Positions 32,947 to 40,985 of a stretch of DNA of 64,000 bases are shown here, piece by piece. This stretch comes from an uncultured Opitutaceae bacterium (GTDB lineage Bacteria; Verrucomicrobiota; Verrucomicrobiia; Opitutales; Opitutaceae). A program made the translations under genes and the position numbers. Within the stretch, counting starts at the first letter, position 1, and every line of letters starts with the position of its first letter. The stretch spans positions 1 through 64,000 of the forward strand of contig CALFXL010000060.1 of NCBI GenBank assembly GCA_937958045.1. Reading direction: 5' to 3'. The notes under the pieces were generated by a model. It was not told the DNA's origin. It made no database searches and was given only the letters and a program-made list of their open reading frames with translations.

Positions 32947-34404
32947 ATGTTAAACCCGCTTCTTCGCGCCCGCACCTTGCTTGCCAGTCTCTTCGTCCTG
33001 GGCGGCGCGATGTCCTCCTTTGTCCAAGCCCAACCTGCGTCCGCGCCCGTCTCGCCCTCCGCCTCCGCGTGGGCCGAAGCCGACAAGATCCTCGCGCGCA
33101 TCCAGGCGCCGACCTTCCCCAATCGCGATTTCACGATCACCGATCCGGCCTTCGGCGCCGTCGCCGACGGTAAAACCCCCGCCACCGCCGCCATCCGTAA
33201 AGCCATCCAAGCCGCTCATGCCGCCGGCGGCGGCCGCGTGGTGGTGCCCGCGGGTGTGTTTTTTACCGGACCGATCCACCTCAAGAGCAACGTCAACCTC
33301 CACGTCGCCGAAGGCGCCACCCTCGCCTTCTCGACCGACCCAAAAGACTACCTCCCGGCCGTGTTCACGCGTTGGGAAGGCATGGAGTGCATGGGGTATT
33401 CGCCGCTCATCTATGCCTTTGAAGAAGAAAACATCGCCGTCACCGGCAAGGGCACGCTCGACGGACGCTCCACCACCCAAAACTGGTGGCCTTGGAAAGG
33501 TAACCAAGAAGGCGGCTGGAAAACCGGCATGCCCCGCCAGCACGAAGCCCGTCGCAAACTCGAGCAAATGACCGAGGCCGGCGCTCCCGTCGAACAGCGC
33601 ATCTTCGCCGAAGGCTCCTACCTCCGCCCGATGTTCATCCAGCCCTATCGCTCCAAAAACATCCTCATCGAGGGCGTCACCATCCTCAATTCCCCCATGT
33701 GGGAAATCCATCCCGTGCTCTGCGAAAACGTCACCGTACGCGGCGTGATCATCAAATCCCACGGCCCCAACAACGACGGCTGCAACCCCGAGTCCTGCAA
33801 AGACGTGCTCATTGAAGACTGCCTTTTCGACACGGGCGACGACTGCATCGCCATCAAATCCGGGCGCAACGCCGACGGACGCCGCCTCAACGTCCCCTCC
33901 GAAAACATCATCATCCGCAACTGCCGCATGGTCGAAGGCCACGGCGGTGTCGTGATCGGCAGCGAAATCTCCGGCGGTTGCCGCAACGTCTTCGTCGAAA
34001 ACTGCGAGATGAGCAGCCCCGAGCTCGATCGCGCCATCCGCTTCAAGACCAACTCCCACCGCGGCGGCGTCATCGAAAATGTGTATGTACGCAACGTGAA
34101 GGTCGGCCAAGTGAAGCAAGCCGTCATCCTCGCCGACTTCTTCTACGAGGAAGGCGACACCGGCAAACACGACCCGATCCTCCGCAACGTCATCGTGGAA
34201 AACCTCACCGCCGGCAAAGCCCCGCACGCCCTCTTCCTGCGCGGCTACGAACGCACCCCGATCGGCAGCATCAAGCTGATCAACTGCCGTTTCGAAGGCG
34301 TGACCAAGCCCTCGGTCATCAGCCACGTCGCCTCGATCGAGATGATCAACTGCTTCGAAAACACCGGCGCCAAAACCGACGAATGGGGCAACCCGGTGCA
34401 ATAA
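32947..34404 (+). CDS. secreted glycoside hydrolase family 28 (polygalacturonase-like)
   Basis: The 485-residue enzyme has a Sec signal (LLASLFVLGGAMSSFVQA) and then the parallel beta-helix of GH28 from about residue 65 (FGAVADGKTPATAAIRKAIQ). The catalytic blocks are visible: NNDGCNPESC (in place of the common NTDG), the paired aspartates of DTGDDCIAIKSG, the His in EGHGGVVIGSE, and RFKTN for the usual RIK. Such enzymes cleave alpha-1,4-galacturonan in pectin or related uronans in the periplasm or outside the cell. It stands between flagellar and glycan genes with its own terminator (34433-34462), so it is an isolated insertion into this flagellar neighbourhood. Confidence 0.94.
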   Translation: MLNPLLRARTLLASLFVLGGAMSSFVQAQPASAPVSPSASAWAEADKILARIQAPTFPNRDFTITDPAFGAVADGKTPATAAIRKAIQAAHAAGGGRVVVPAGVFFTGPIHLKSNVNLHVAEGATLAFSTDPKDYLPAVFTRWEGMECMGYSPLIYAFEEENIAVTGKGTLDGRSTTQNWWPWKGNQEGGWKTGMPRQHEARRKLEQMTEAGAPVEQRIFAEGSYLRPMFIQPYRSKNILIEGVTILNSPMWEIHPVLCENVTVRGVIIKSHGPNNDGCNPESCKDVLIEDCLFDTGDDCIAIKSGRNADGRRLNVPSENIIIRNCRMVEGHGGVVIGSEISGGCRNVFVENCEMSSPELDRAIRFKTNSHRGGVIENVYVRNVKVGQVKQAVILADFFYEEGDTGKHDPILRNVIVENLTAGKAPHALFLRGYERTPIGSIKLINCRFEGVTKPSVISHVASIEMINCFENTGAKTDEWGNPVQ

Positions 34405-34432
34405 GCCGCCTCGCCACTGATTCGATTTCCGC

Positions 34433-34462
34433 AAAACCGCCGCCCATCCGCGGCGGTTTTTT
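34433..34462 (+). terminator. intrinsic terminator after the GH28 gene
   Basis: An 11-bp perfect stem (AAAACCGCCGC/GCGGCGGTTTT, 6-base loop) runs into six T. It lies 28 bases past the GH28 stop codon. Confidence 0.92.
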
Positions 34463-34470
34463 GTAGCCCT

Positions 34471-34499
34471 TGGGAGCACCGGCGGCCCGTCGCTCCCAC
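34471..34499. repeat. copy 1 of a short dispersed GC-rich inverted repeat
   Basis: TGGGAGC (34471-34477) and GCTCCCA (34492-34498) enclose CCGGCGGCCCG. The same motif GGGAGCnCCGGCGGCCCG recurs at 60238-60255, again closed by GCTCCC. This looks like a REP-type intergenic element; both copies lie in intergenic DNA downstream of genes. Confidence 0.5.
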
Positions 34500-34700
34500 C
34501 TCCGTTCAACGGCTACGACATAAATTAAAACGCCCTGAGGAAACCACCCCACCAAAACCGGTAAAATATGCCTAGCACCCATTGGGAATCCCGCACTGAG
34601 CGCCACTCCTCCAAGAAAAAACAACAAGTATTCCTTTCAAAATAAACAAGTTATAAAACCAAACGCCGACCGGGCGCGTTTTTTGCATAGTCGCGTCCAA

Positions 34701-36956
34701 ATGATCATCGCTTCCTCGCTCACCCCCGACACTCAAGCCCTGCTGGATCGATTGCAGAGTGCGCTGGCCGACTTTCGCGCCGACCCCGCGGACACCAACC
34801 GACAGCGCGCGTTGAGCGACGCGCGCCGGCAGCTGGCCGAAGCCCTTGCCGTCTTGCCCAAGCGCGAAACACAAGGCGACTTCGCACGCGCCGCGCTCGG
34901 AATCATTCGCAAATTCTCTCAACACGCCGCCCAAGACATCCCCGTCAGCGAGGGAACACTTGCCTGGGCTTCCGAAAAAGCGCGCAGCGGTCCGGCCGGT
35001 TTGCTCGCCGCGATGACGCTTGTATCCGCGGCGCAACTACCCGCCGCGCCCACTTTTGACGATGTCCCCGATTGGCTCTGGGGCGACTACGCGACCTGGC
35101 TCTTCGCAGCTCCCGGCGACACCTACGACGCATCGAACACGAACCGCGTAAATCAGCTCCGTTCGCTCACCCGCTGGATCGAGCGCAATCCAGCCGCTCA
35201 GTGTGTTCGCGAAGCGAGCAACGCCTATCTCACCAGCCCGGCCGTCATCGATCGCACGCTCAGCAACGATGAACTCGCGCTGCGCGGACGCATCCTCTCG
35301 GCGCTGTTTCTCCGTAACGTCACGCGCTACGCGTCCACGCCGCTTCCGCGCGACGGCCGTCCGCTCAAGATCGGTTTTATCGCCCAGAACTTTGCGCCAA
35401 CAAACGAAGCGCAAAGCCTGCGTCCCCTTTTCGAGCTCTCCGACTTTTCGCGCACGGAGACCCATCTCTTCACGCTCGAACCCGCCGACGACGCCTTTGC
35501 GCAACTCTGCATCACCCGTGGCCACACATTACAAACACTCCCGTCCTCGGCGGACGAGCAGTTGAGCATTTTGCGGGCAGTCGGCCTCGATGTGCTCATC
35601 TATTTCCGTGATCGACTCGTCCAATCGATGGGCGACATCACGCGCCTCGCGCTTCACCGCATCGCGCCGCTGCAAGTCGCGTACAGCCCTTCTGGAAAAA
35701 TCACGGGCCTGCCCGAGATCGATCTCGTGATGGCTCCGCGTTCCACCGCGCCGGCGCCTGCCGCAAACATCGGGGAACGCATCGGCGTTCTGCCGCTCGA
35801 CATGCCCGTCTATGTGATTCGTCCAGCGCCCGAACCCACCGACGATTTCTCCCGTCAAGCCCTCGGCATCGCCGACGACACGACGGTGTACGTTTCCGCC
35901 ATCGACGGCATGGTCGCCACAGAAACCCGCCGCGCCTGGGCGCGCATCCTCGCCGAAACGCCCGGCTCCATTCTCATCCTCCAACAAACGGAACAACCGC
36001 TCGACGCGCAGGCATCCGCCGCCGTGGCCCAGAGCTTTATCAAAACACTCGCCGAAGCCGGCGTCGCCGCCGACCGCTTCGCGCTGTCCGATTTCCGCGA
36101 TCACGCGGAGATGCTCGCCACCTTGCGTTTGGGCGACGTGTACCTCGAGCCCCTCGCGAATGCCGCTCAACGCTGGACCGCCGAAGCACTCGCGCTCGGC
36201 CTGCCGGTCATCGCCGGTTTGCATTCCGCCCCGTTGTTGAAAGCCGCAAACGCTCCCGAGTGGATCGCCCGCGATAGCGCTGAATATATTCGCGCAGCCA
36301 TTCACGCCGGCACACACGCCGAAGAACGCCGCCAAGCTGCAACCCAGATCCGCGAAACAGTCGAAAACTACGCCGAGTTCACCGATACCCTCGGCGCCAC
36401 CGACGCCTGCTGCGCATTGCTGGAAACCGTTTACGACGGCCTCCACGCATCTGGACACGCCATATTCCGCCGCAGCTCCGCGTTGATCACCGTGCCCGTA
36501 GCGGACAACTCCGCCGAATTGCTACAGTCCGGCCAAGCCGCGCTGGACGCCGAGGATTCGTATCAAGCAAGCCTCCTCGCCGCAGACATCCTCAAGTCCA
36601 CTCCCTGTGACGCCAATGCTCGCCTCCTGTACGGACGCTCGCTTCTGAAACAAGGCAACGCGCCTCGCGCCCTCGCTTATCTGCTCCCCGCAGTTCAACT
36701 CACGCCAAGCAACGCGAGCGGATGGTATTCCCTCGCACAGGCGCTGCACATGGACCTGCAAACCGCAGATGCGATTGGTGCATTGGAGACCTGCCTACGT
36801 CTCGATGATTCGCATACAGACGCGTGGTTGTTACTGGCCGAACTCGCCGAAAACGCCGGCGCTCTCGATCTCGTTCGCGACGCCGTCGCCGCGCTCAAAC
36901 AACTTTCCCCCAACCACCCCCAAGTCGCTGATCTGGCTCAACGCTTCGCGAACTAA
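34701..36956 (+). CDS. OGT/SPINDLY-like (GT41-type) glycosyltransferase with C-terminal TPR repeats
   Basis: The 751-residue protein has an N-terminal helical domain of about 210 residues. A two-lobed GT-B region resembling the catalytic half of O-GlcNAc transferase follows: LKIGFIAQNFAPTNEAQSLR, ITRLALHRIAPLQVAYSPSG followed by ITGLPEIDLVMAPRST, and a donor-site-like ALALGLPVIAGLHSAPLLK. The C-terminal part (about 610-750) holds TPR-like helices (ARLLYGRSLLKQGNAPRALA; WYSLAQALHMDLQTADAIGA; WLLLAELAENAGALDLVRDA). In most OGT proteins TPRs come first; here they come last. It is the first gene of the glycan island beside the flagellins, so O-glycosylation of flagellin is the best guess. Catalytic competence cannot be judged. 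Confidence 0.75.
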   Translation: MIIASSLTPDTQALLDRLQSALADFRADPADTNRQRALSDARRQLAEALAVLPKRETQGDFARAALGIIRKFSQHAAQDIPVSEGTLAWASEKARSGPAGLLAAMTLVSAAQLPAAPTFDDVPDWLWGDYATWLFAAPGDTYDASNTNRVNQLRSLTRWIERNPAAQCVREASNAYLTSPAVIDRTLSNDELALRGRILSALFLRNVTRYASTPLPRDGRPLKIGFIAQNFAPTNEAQSLRPLFELSDFSRTETHLFTLEPADDAFAQLCITRGHTLQTLPSSADEQLSILRAVGLDVLIYFRDRLVQSMGDITRLALHRIAPLQVAYSPSGKITGLPEIDLVMAPRSTAPAPAANIGERIGVLPLDMPVYVIRPAPEPTDDFSRQALGIADDTTVYVSAIDGMVATETRRAWARILAETPGSILILQQTEQPLDAQASAAVAQSFIKTLAEAGVAADRFALSDFRDHAEMLATLRLGDVYLEPLANAAQRWTAEALALGLPVIAGLHSAPLLKAANAPEWIARDSAEYIRAAIHAGTHAEERRQAATQIRETVENYAEFTDTLGATDACCALLETVYDGLHASGHAIFRRSSALITVPVADNSAELLQSGQAALDAEDSYQASLLAADILKSTPCDANARLLYGRSLLKQGNAPRALAYLLPAVQLTPSNASGWYSLAQALHMDLQTADAIGALETCLRLDDSHTDAWLLLAELAENAGALDLVRDAVAALKQLSPNHPQVADLAQRFAN

Positions 36957-36992
36957 GCATATCGCAACGGCCTGTACTCTGCGTAGCCCACC

Positions 36993-37919
36993 ATGATTTC
37001 GCTCGTGACCACCTGCATGAACCGGGAGAGCCATCTCCGTCGGTCACTTCCTCACTGGATCACGCTGCCAGGTATCGACGAGATCGTATTGGTGGACTGG
37101 TCAACTCGTGAACCGTTTACTGACCTACTGGCGCTCGACCCACGCATTCGAATCGTTCGCGCGGAAGGCGAGCCGCGTTGGATCCAGCCTTATGCCAATA
37201 ATCTCGGTATCGCGCACGCACGCGGCGATATCATTATAAAATGCGACGCCGACTGCCTGCCGACTGCCGACGCCTCAAAGCTGATGCCCGCAAACGGTCA
37301 TTTTTATGCCGGAGATTGGCGAAGTGGGGAAAAGCTCGGGAAAGCATGTGTCAACGGACAATGTATCTTCACCAAAGCACAGTGGGAGCAAGTAAACGGA
37401 TACTCCGAACTCCTTCGACGATACAGCCGCGATGATGTCGATTTCTATGATCGCCTCGTTGCAGTTGGTCATGCGCGGCACGAGATCCCCGTCGATCTGC
37501 TCAACTTCCTCGATCATTCCAACGAAGACCGTGTGGCGAATGTTAAACCCGCAGCGGGGGACAATATAGATGCTCTGCTCAACCGCGAACTACCCTACCA
37601 CGAAACGATCAATATCGTCGTGGCCGCATACATGCCTTGGGGCCCTTGGTTTGTTCGCGCACCTTATACAGTAGTTTCCAGCGAAGACCGCCTCACTGTT
37701 GTCCGTCGCGATCTTACTCGAGAAATCCCCATTTCACCCGCGCTTCATCAAACCGCCCGCAGTCACGCCATTCGAGCGGTCGCCGCGCAACTCTGCAAAA
37801 TCCCTGCGGCCACACTCGCACGCATGGATGAGGCCGCGTGTCTGGCACAACTGCGGAAAAAGCTCACGCACCAGGTATCGAATTCCTTCGTCCCCCGGGG
37901 CTCACCGGGCGCAACTTGA
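36993..37919 (+). CDS. GT2-like (GT-A fold) glycosyltransferase
   Basis: The 308-residue protein starts MISLVTTCMNRESHLRRSLP, a typical GT-A opening. It has IDEIVLVDWSTREP in the nucleotide-binding sheet and the DxD-like IIIKCDADCLPTADASKL. An acceptor-region motif, YSRDDVDFYDRLVAVGHARH, matches galactosyltransferase-like proteins that recognise W/GxDxDF-type blocks. It is 36 bases after the OGT-like gene and 26 bases before the methyltransferase gene, so the genes are probably co-transcribed. The sugar and acceptor are unknown. The C-terminal 60 residues are not conserved and may extend a helical cap. Confidence 0.85.
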   Translation: MISLVTTCMNRESHLRRSLPHWITLPGIDEIVLVDWSTREPFTDLLALDPRIRIVRAEGEPRWIQPYANNLGIAHARGDIIIKCDADCLPTADASKLMPANGHFYAGDWRSGEKLGKACVNGQCIFTKAQWEQVNGYSELLRRYSRDDVDFYDRLVAVGHARHEIPVDLLNFLDHSNEDRVANVKPAAGDNIDALLNRELPYHETINIVVAAYMPWGPWFVRAPYTVVSSEDRLTVVRRDLTREIPISPALHQTARSHAIRAVAAQLCKIPAATLARMDEAACLAQLRKKLTHQVSNSFVPRGSPGAT

Positions 37920-37945
37920 TCACAAAGAAATATAATATCCAATCA

Positions 37946-40900
37946 ATGTCTGACGTCACTCAGCTCTCCGGATTTCTTGAACAGCTCGGGCGGTTCTTTC
38001 AGGAAACCAGCTTCCTTCAACTGGATTTCCATAGCAACGGCGGCTTATCTTTTAGTCATTACCGTTCCCCTGGCCCAATTGCGTCCGAGCAAGGACGTTC
38101 AGATACGGGCTTATTGCCTTATGAGGCCAATTCGTTCGGAACCGTTTTCAACCTGGGATCTATCGGCCTGCTTGATGACGCAGCCCTTTCACAGGGACTG
38201 AAAGAGTTACGTCGCATTGCTAAACATAATATTTGGATCGCAGTGGAGAAGAGTGCCAACCGCGATCGCTTATGGTGGGAAACCGTTTTTTTTGAGGCGG
38301 GCTTTCGCAGACATCCCCTGAGCCAGAAAGTCGTGGGGTTTGAGGATATCCAAAACGAATCGGGTGGTATAACTCTTCTCTTCGAAAAAATTCCCGATGA
38401 GGCCTTGAAACGCTATCCTCTCGCGGCACTCAAGACCGAACGCGACCTGCATATGGATATGCTCCGCGAAAGCGGCGTGCGCGCGGAGGCCCACCTTGCC
38501 CGCTATCAACTCAGTGCCGCCTACGCAAAAAATGCCGGGGTGATCCTAGACGTCGCATGTGGGCTGGGCTACGGGAGCGCATTGCTCGCCCGCCAATATC
38601 CCAACGCGCGCATCATTGGTATTGATATAAGCACTTATGCCATCGACTACGCGCGAGCTAACTTCGCCAGTGTACTTCCCAACCTCGAATTCCATGTCGC
38701 GGACGCCTGTGAGCTATCAATGATTCCGGAGGGGTCGGTCGACCTGGTCGTCTCTTTTGAAACGATTGAGCATGTCCCGGATCCTGCAAAATTTCTGACC
38801 GGGGTGATTCTCCGAATGAAGCCGGATGCCATGTTCATCGGCTCGGTCCCGAACCTATGGATCGACGAAACCGGCAAGGATCCAAACCCGTGGCATTTTC
38901 ACGTTTTTGATCTGCCAAAGTTCTATCAATTGTTCGACGGGCGCCTGAACGTCTCAGCTGTATATAGACAGAATGCTGGCGGTTGGCTGCGCAACCCAAC
39001 ATCAGGGCCAGTCCTGCGCCCGGTGCGGCTGCCCGTGACCGATCAGTTGGAAGACGCCGAATGGTGGATCATCGCCGCCCAAAAAGCCCCTGTGCTCGTA
39101 ACCGCTTCCGCTCCGCGCCCTAAGGTCTGGCTTATTGATGGCGATACACGCGGTCATCTCTATGCCAACTTGCAAAATTCGTTGGACGCCGAGTGGATCG
39201 TCGGACGCGAAGCCGCCCCCTCAGATATCGATCTGGCGATCGTTAGCGACGAATGGTGGTGGGAAAACAGCCTGACCATTTGCGCCCTTAAACGTAAGGG
39301 CGTGCCAACCCTTCATGTCATCGACGGGGTAATCGACTGGAAAAACACGTGGGAAAACCCGCGCTCCACACAGGAAGCAAACGGACTTCCGCTCTTTCAA
39401 CCGATATTGTGCGATAAAGTCGCATGCCTCGGTCAAGCGCAGGCCCGACTACTCGGCGCATGGGGTAGCTCAGCTAAATGCGAGGTCGTCGGCGCACCCC
39501 GTTTCGATCGTTATTACGGAATGAAGCGCCGGACCAGGGACATCAGTGAGCCGGTGCGTATCCTGGTGATGACGGCAAATACGCCTTATTTTAACGACGA
39601 GCAGCACCAAGCCATGCTCAATGGATTGATCGCCGTGCGCGATTTTTTTGCCGCGGCCACCGAGGCAGGTCTGCCTATCGAGGCAGTCTGGCGCCTCACC
39701 AAAGGACTCGATGAAGAAATCGGCGTCGTTTCGAAAACGAGCGACTTCACCGGCCGTGAACTGGCCGATATTCTCACCACTGTAGATGCTGTTATCAGCT
39801 CGCCTTCGACAGCATTGCTGGAATCGATGCTCCTGGGACTGCCGACGGCCATTCTCGATTTCTCCAACCTGCCACATTACATCCAGCCCTCGTGGCGAAT
39901 CACTGCGCCAGCCCACATCAGCGAAGTGGTTGGAGAACTCGTCAATCCATCCCCCGCCAAACTCCTACACCAAGAAACCGTACTGCACGATACCTTGGAA
40001 TGCAGTTCACCAGCCGCTCCTCGTCTTACACGGCTCGCCGCAACGATGATCAACCAAGGTCGGGAAGCGCGCCTTCGTGGAGAATCTCCGGTCTTTGCGC
40101 CCAACCTTCTCTCTTCGCCATCGAGCACAAACGCCTTTCCTGAGAACCGCTTCGACCTGGCCACTCTTTACCCGGGGCATGCGGTGTTTCGCATGAACAA
40201 ACTCGCCGAGTTGCAAGCCGAGCTGGGGCACTGGCGCACTCGAAATACAAAAACAGAACCGATTGCCCGCCCGGAAACAATATCCCCGGGCGTCGTAATC
40301 CTCGGAGAGGCGAAAGGGACGGTCGCAGGACAAGGACGGCTCAGGCCGGCATCTCTTGACCAACTCGCCCGTTTTGTAGGCGATGACTGGAAGGCACGGC
40401 CCTATTTCGACGAAGCTGAACAACACATGGAGCGGCAATGGGAGACTCATATCTGGCCACTTATCTCCAAAGCAGATTTCAGCAATGTACTCGACCTGGC
40501 CGCAGGCCACGGACGAAACAGCGAAAAGCTCCGTCACCACGCCAAGCGGATCTACGTGGTAGATATCAACCAGGAAAATATTGATCATTGCCGGCGCCGC
40601 TTTGCCGGCGACACCCGGTTCACGTTTATCCGCAACAACGGCACCTCCCTGCAGCCGATCCCGAATAATCATATCAGCTTAGCCTACTGTTTCGATGCTA
40701 TGGTCCATTTCGATAGCGATGTGGTACGTGCTTACCTGCGGGAATTCCATCGAGTACTGCGCCCAGGCGGCCTGGGATTTTGCCATCACTCAAATTATGT
40801 CGGAAACCCCGGCGGGGACGTGCACGATAACAAGGGCTGGAGAAACTATATGTCGGAGTCTCTCTTTGCCCATTATTGCGCGAAAGAAGGTCTGCAAGTC

Positions 40901-40969
40901 ATCGACTCAAAACTGATCAGCTGGGAGGCTCGCGACAGCGATTGCCTCACATTATTCACCAAGATCTGA
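37946..40969 (+). CDS. large multidomain protein: three methyltransferase-like domains around a glycosyl/surface-carbohydrate domain
   Basis: The 1007-residue protein appears modular. Residues about 1-165 resemble the second half of a class I methyltransferase (LPYEANSFGTVFNLGSIGLL, then FFEAGFRRHPL). Residues about 195-330 are a full SAM-binding fold (VILDVACGLGYGSALLARQY; DLVVSFETIEHVPDPAKFL). Residues about 390-690 look like a GT-B or CDP-glycerol-transferase-type domain (PKVWLIDGDTRGHLYANLQN; VDAVISSPSTALLESMLLGL). Residues about 840-1007 are another methyltransferase (VLDLAAGHGRNSEKL; MVHFDSDVVRAYLREFHRVL). Such proteins modify surface glycans. The ATG at 37946 sits 26 bases after the GT2 gene stop. 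Codon use is less GC-biased than in the flagellar genes. Confidence 0.8.
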   Translation: MSDVTQLSGFLEQLGRFFQETSFLQLDFHSNGGLSFSHYRSPGPIASEQGRSDTGLLPYEANSFGTVFNLGSIGLLDDAALSQGLKELRRIAKHNIWIAVEKSANRDRLWWETVFFEAGFRRHPLSQKVVGFEDIQNESGGITLLFEKIPDEALKRYPLAALKTERDLHMDMLRESGVRAEAHLARYQLSAAYAKNAGVILDVACGLGYGSALLARQYPNARIIGIDISTYAIDYARANFASVLPNLEFHVADACELSMIPEGSVDLVVSFETIEHVPDPAKFLTGVILRMKPDAMFIGSVPNLWIDETGKDPNPWHFHVFDLPKFYQLFDGRLNVSAVYRQNAGGWLRNPTSGPVLRPVRLPVTDQLEDAEWWIIAAQKAPVLVTASAPRPKVWLIDGDTRGHLYANLQNSLDAEWIVGREAAPSDIDLAIVSDEWWWENSLTICALKRKGVPTLHVIDGVIDWKNTWENPRSTQEANGLPLFQPILCDKVACLGQAQARLLGAWGSSAKCEVVGAPRFDRYYGMKRRTRDISEPVRILVMTANTPYFNDEQHQAMLNGLIAVRDFFAAATEAGLPIEAVWRLTKGLDEEIGVVSKTSDFTGRELADILTTVDAVISSPSTALLESMLLGLPTAILDFSNLPHYIQPSWRITAPAHISEVVGELVNPSPAKLLHQETVLHDTLECSSPAAPRLTRLAATMINQGREARLRGESPVFAPNLLSSPSSTNAFPENRFDLATLYPGHAVFRMNKLAELQAELGHWRTRNTKTEPIARPETISPGVVILGEAKGTVAGQGRLRPASLDQLARFVGDDWKARPYFDEAEQHMERQWETHIWPLISKADFSNVLDLAAGHGRNSEKLRHHAKRIYVVDINQENIDHCRRRFAGDTRFTFIRNNGTSLQPIPNNHISLAYCFDAMVHFDSDVVRAYLREFHRVLRPGGLGFCHHSNYVGNPGGDVHDNKGWRNYMSESLFAHYCAKEGLQVIDSKLISWEARDSDCLTLFTKI

Positions 40970-40985
40970 ATACTTCCGCCGTGTC

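Noticed and set aside
32950..34509. 519-codon minus-strand frame opposite the GH28 gene
   Set aside because: Antisense shadow of a clear GH28 enzyme; composition is Gly/Asp/Val-rich and featureless.
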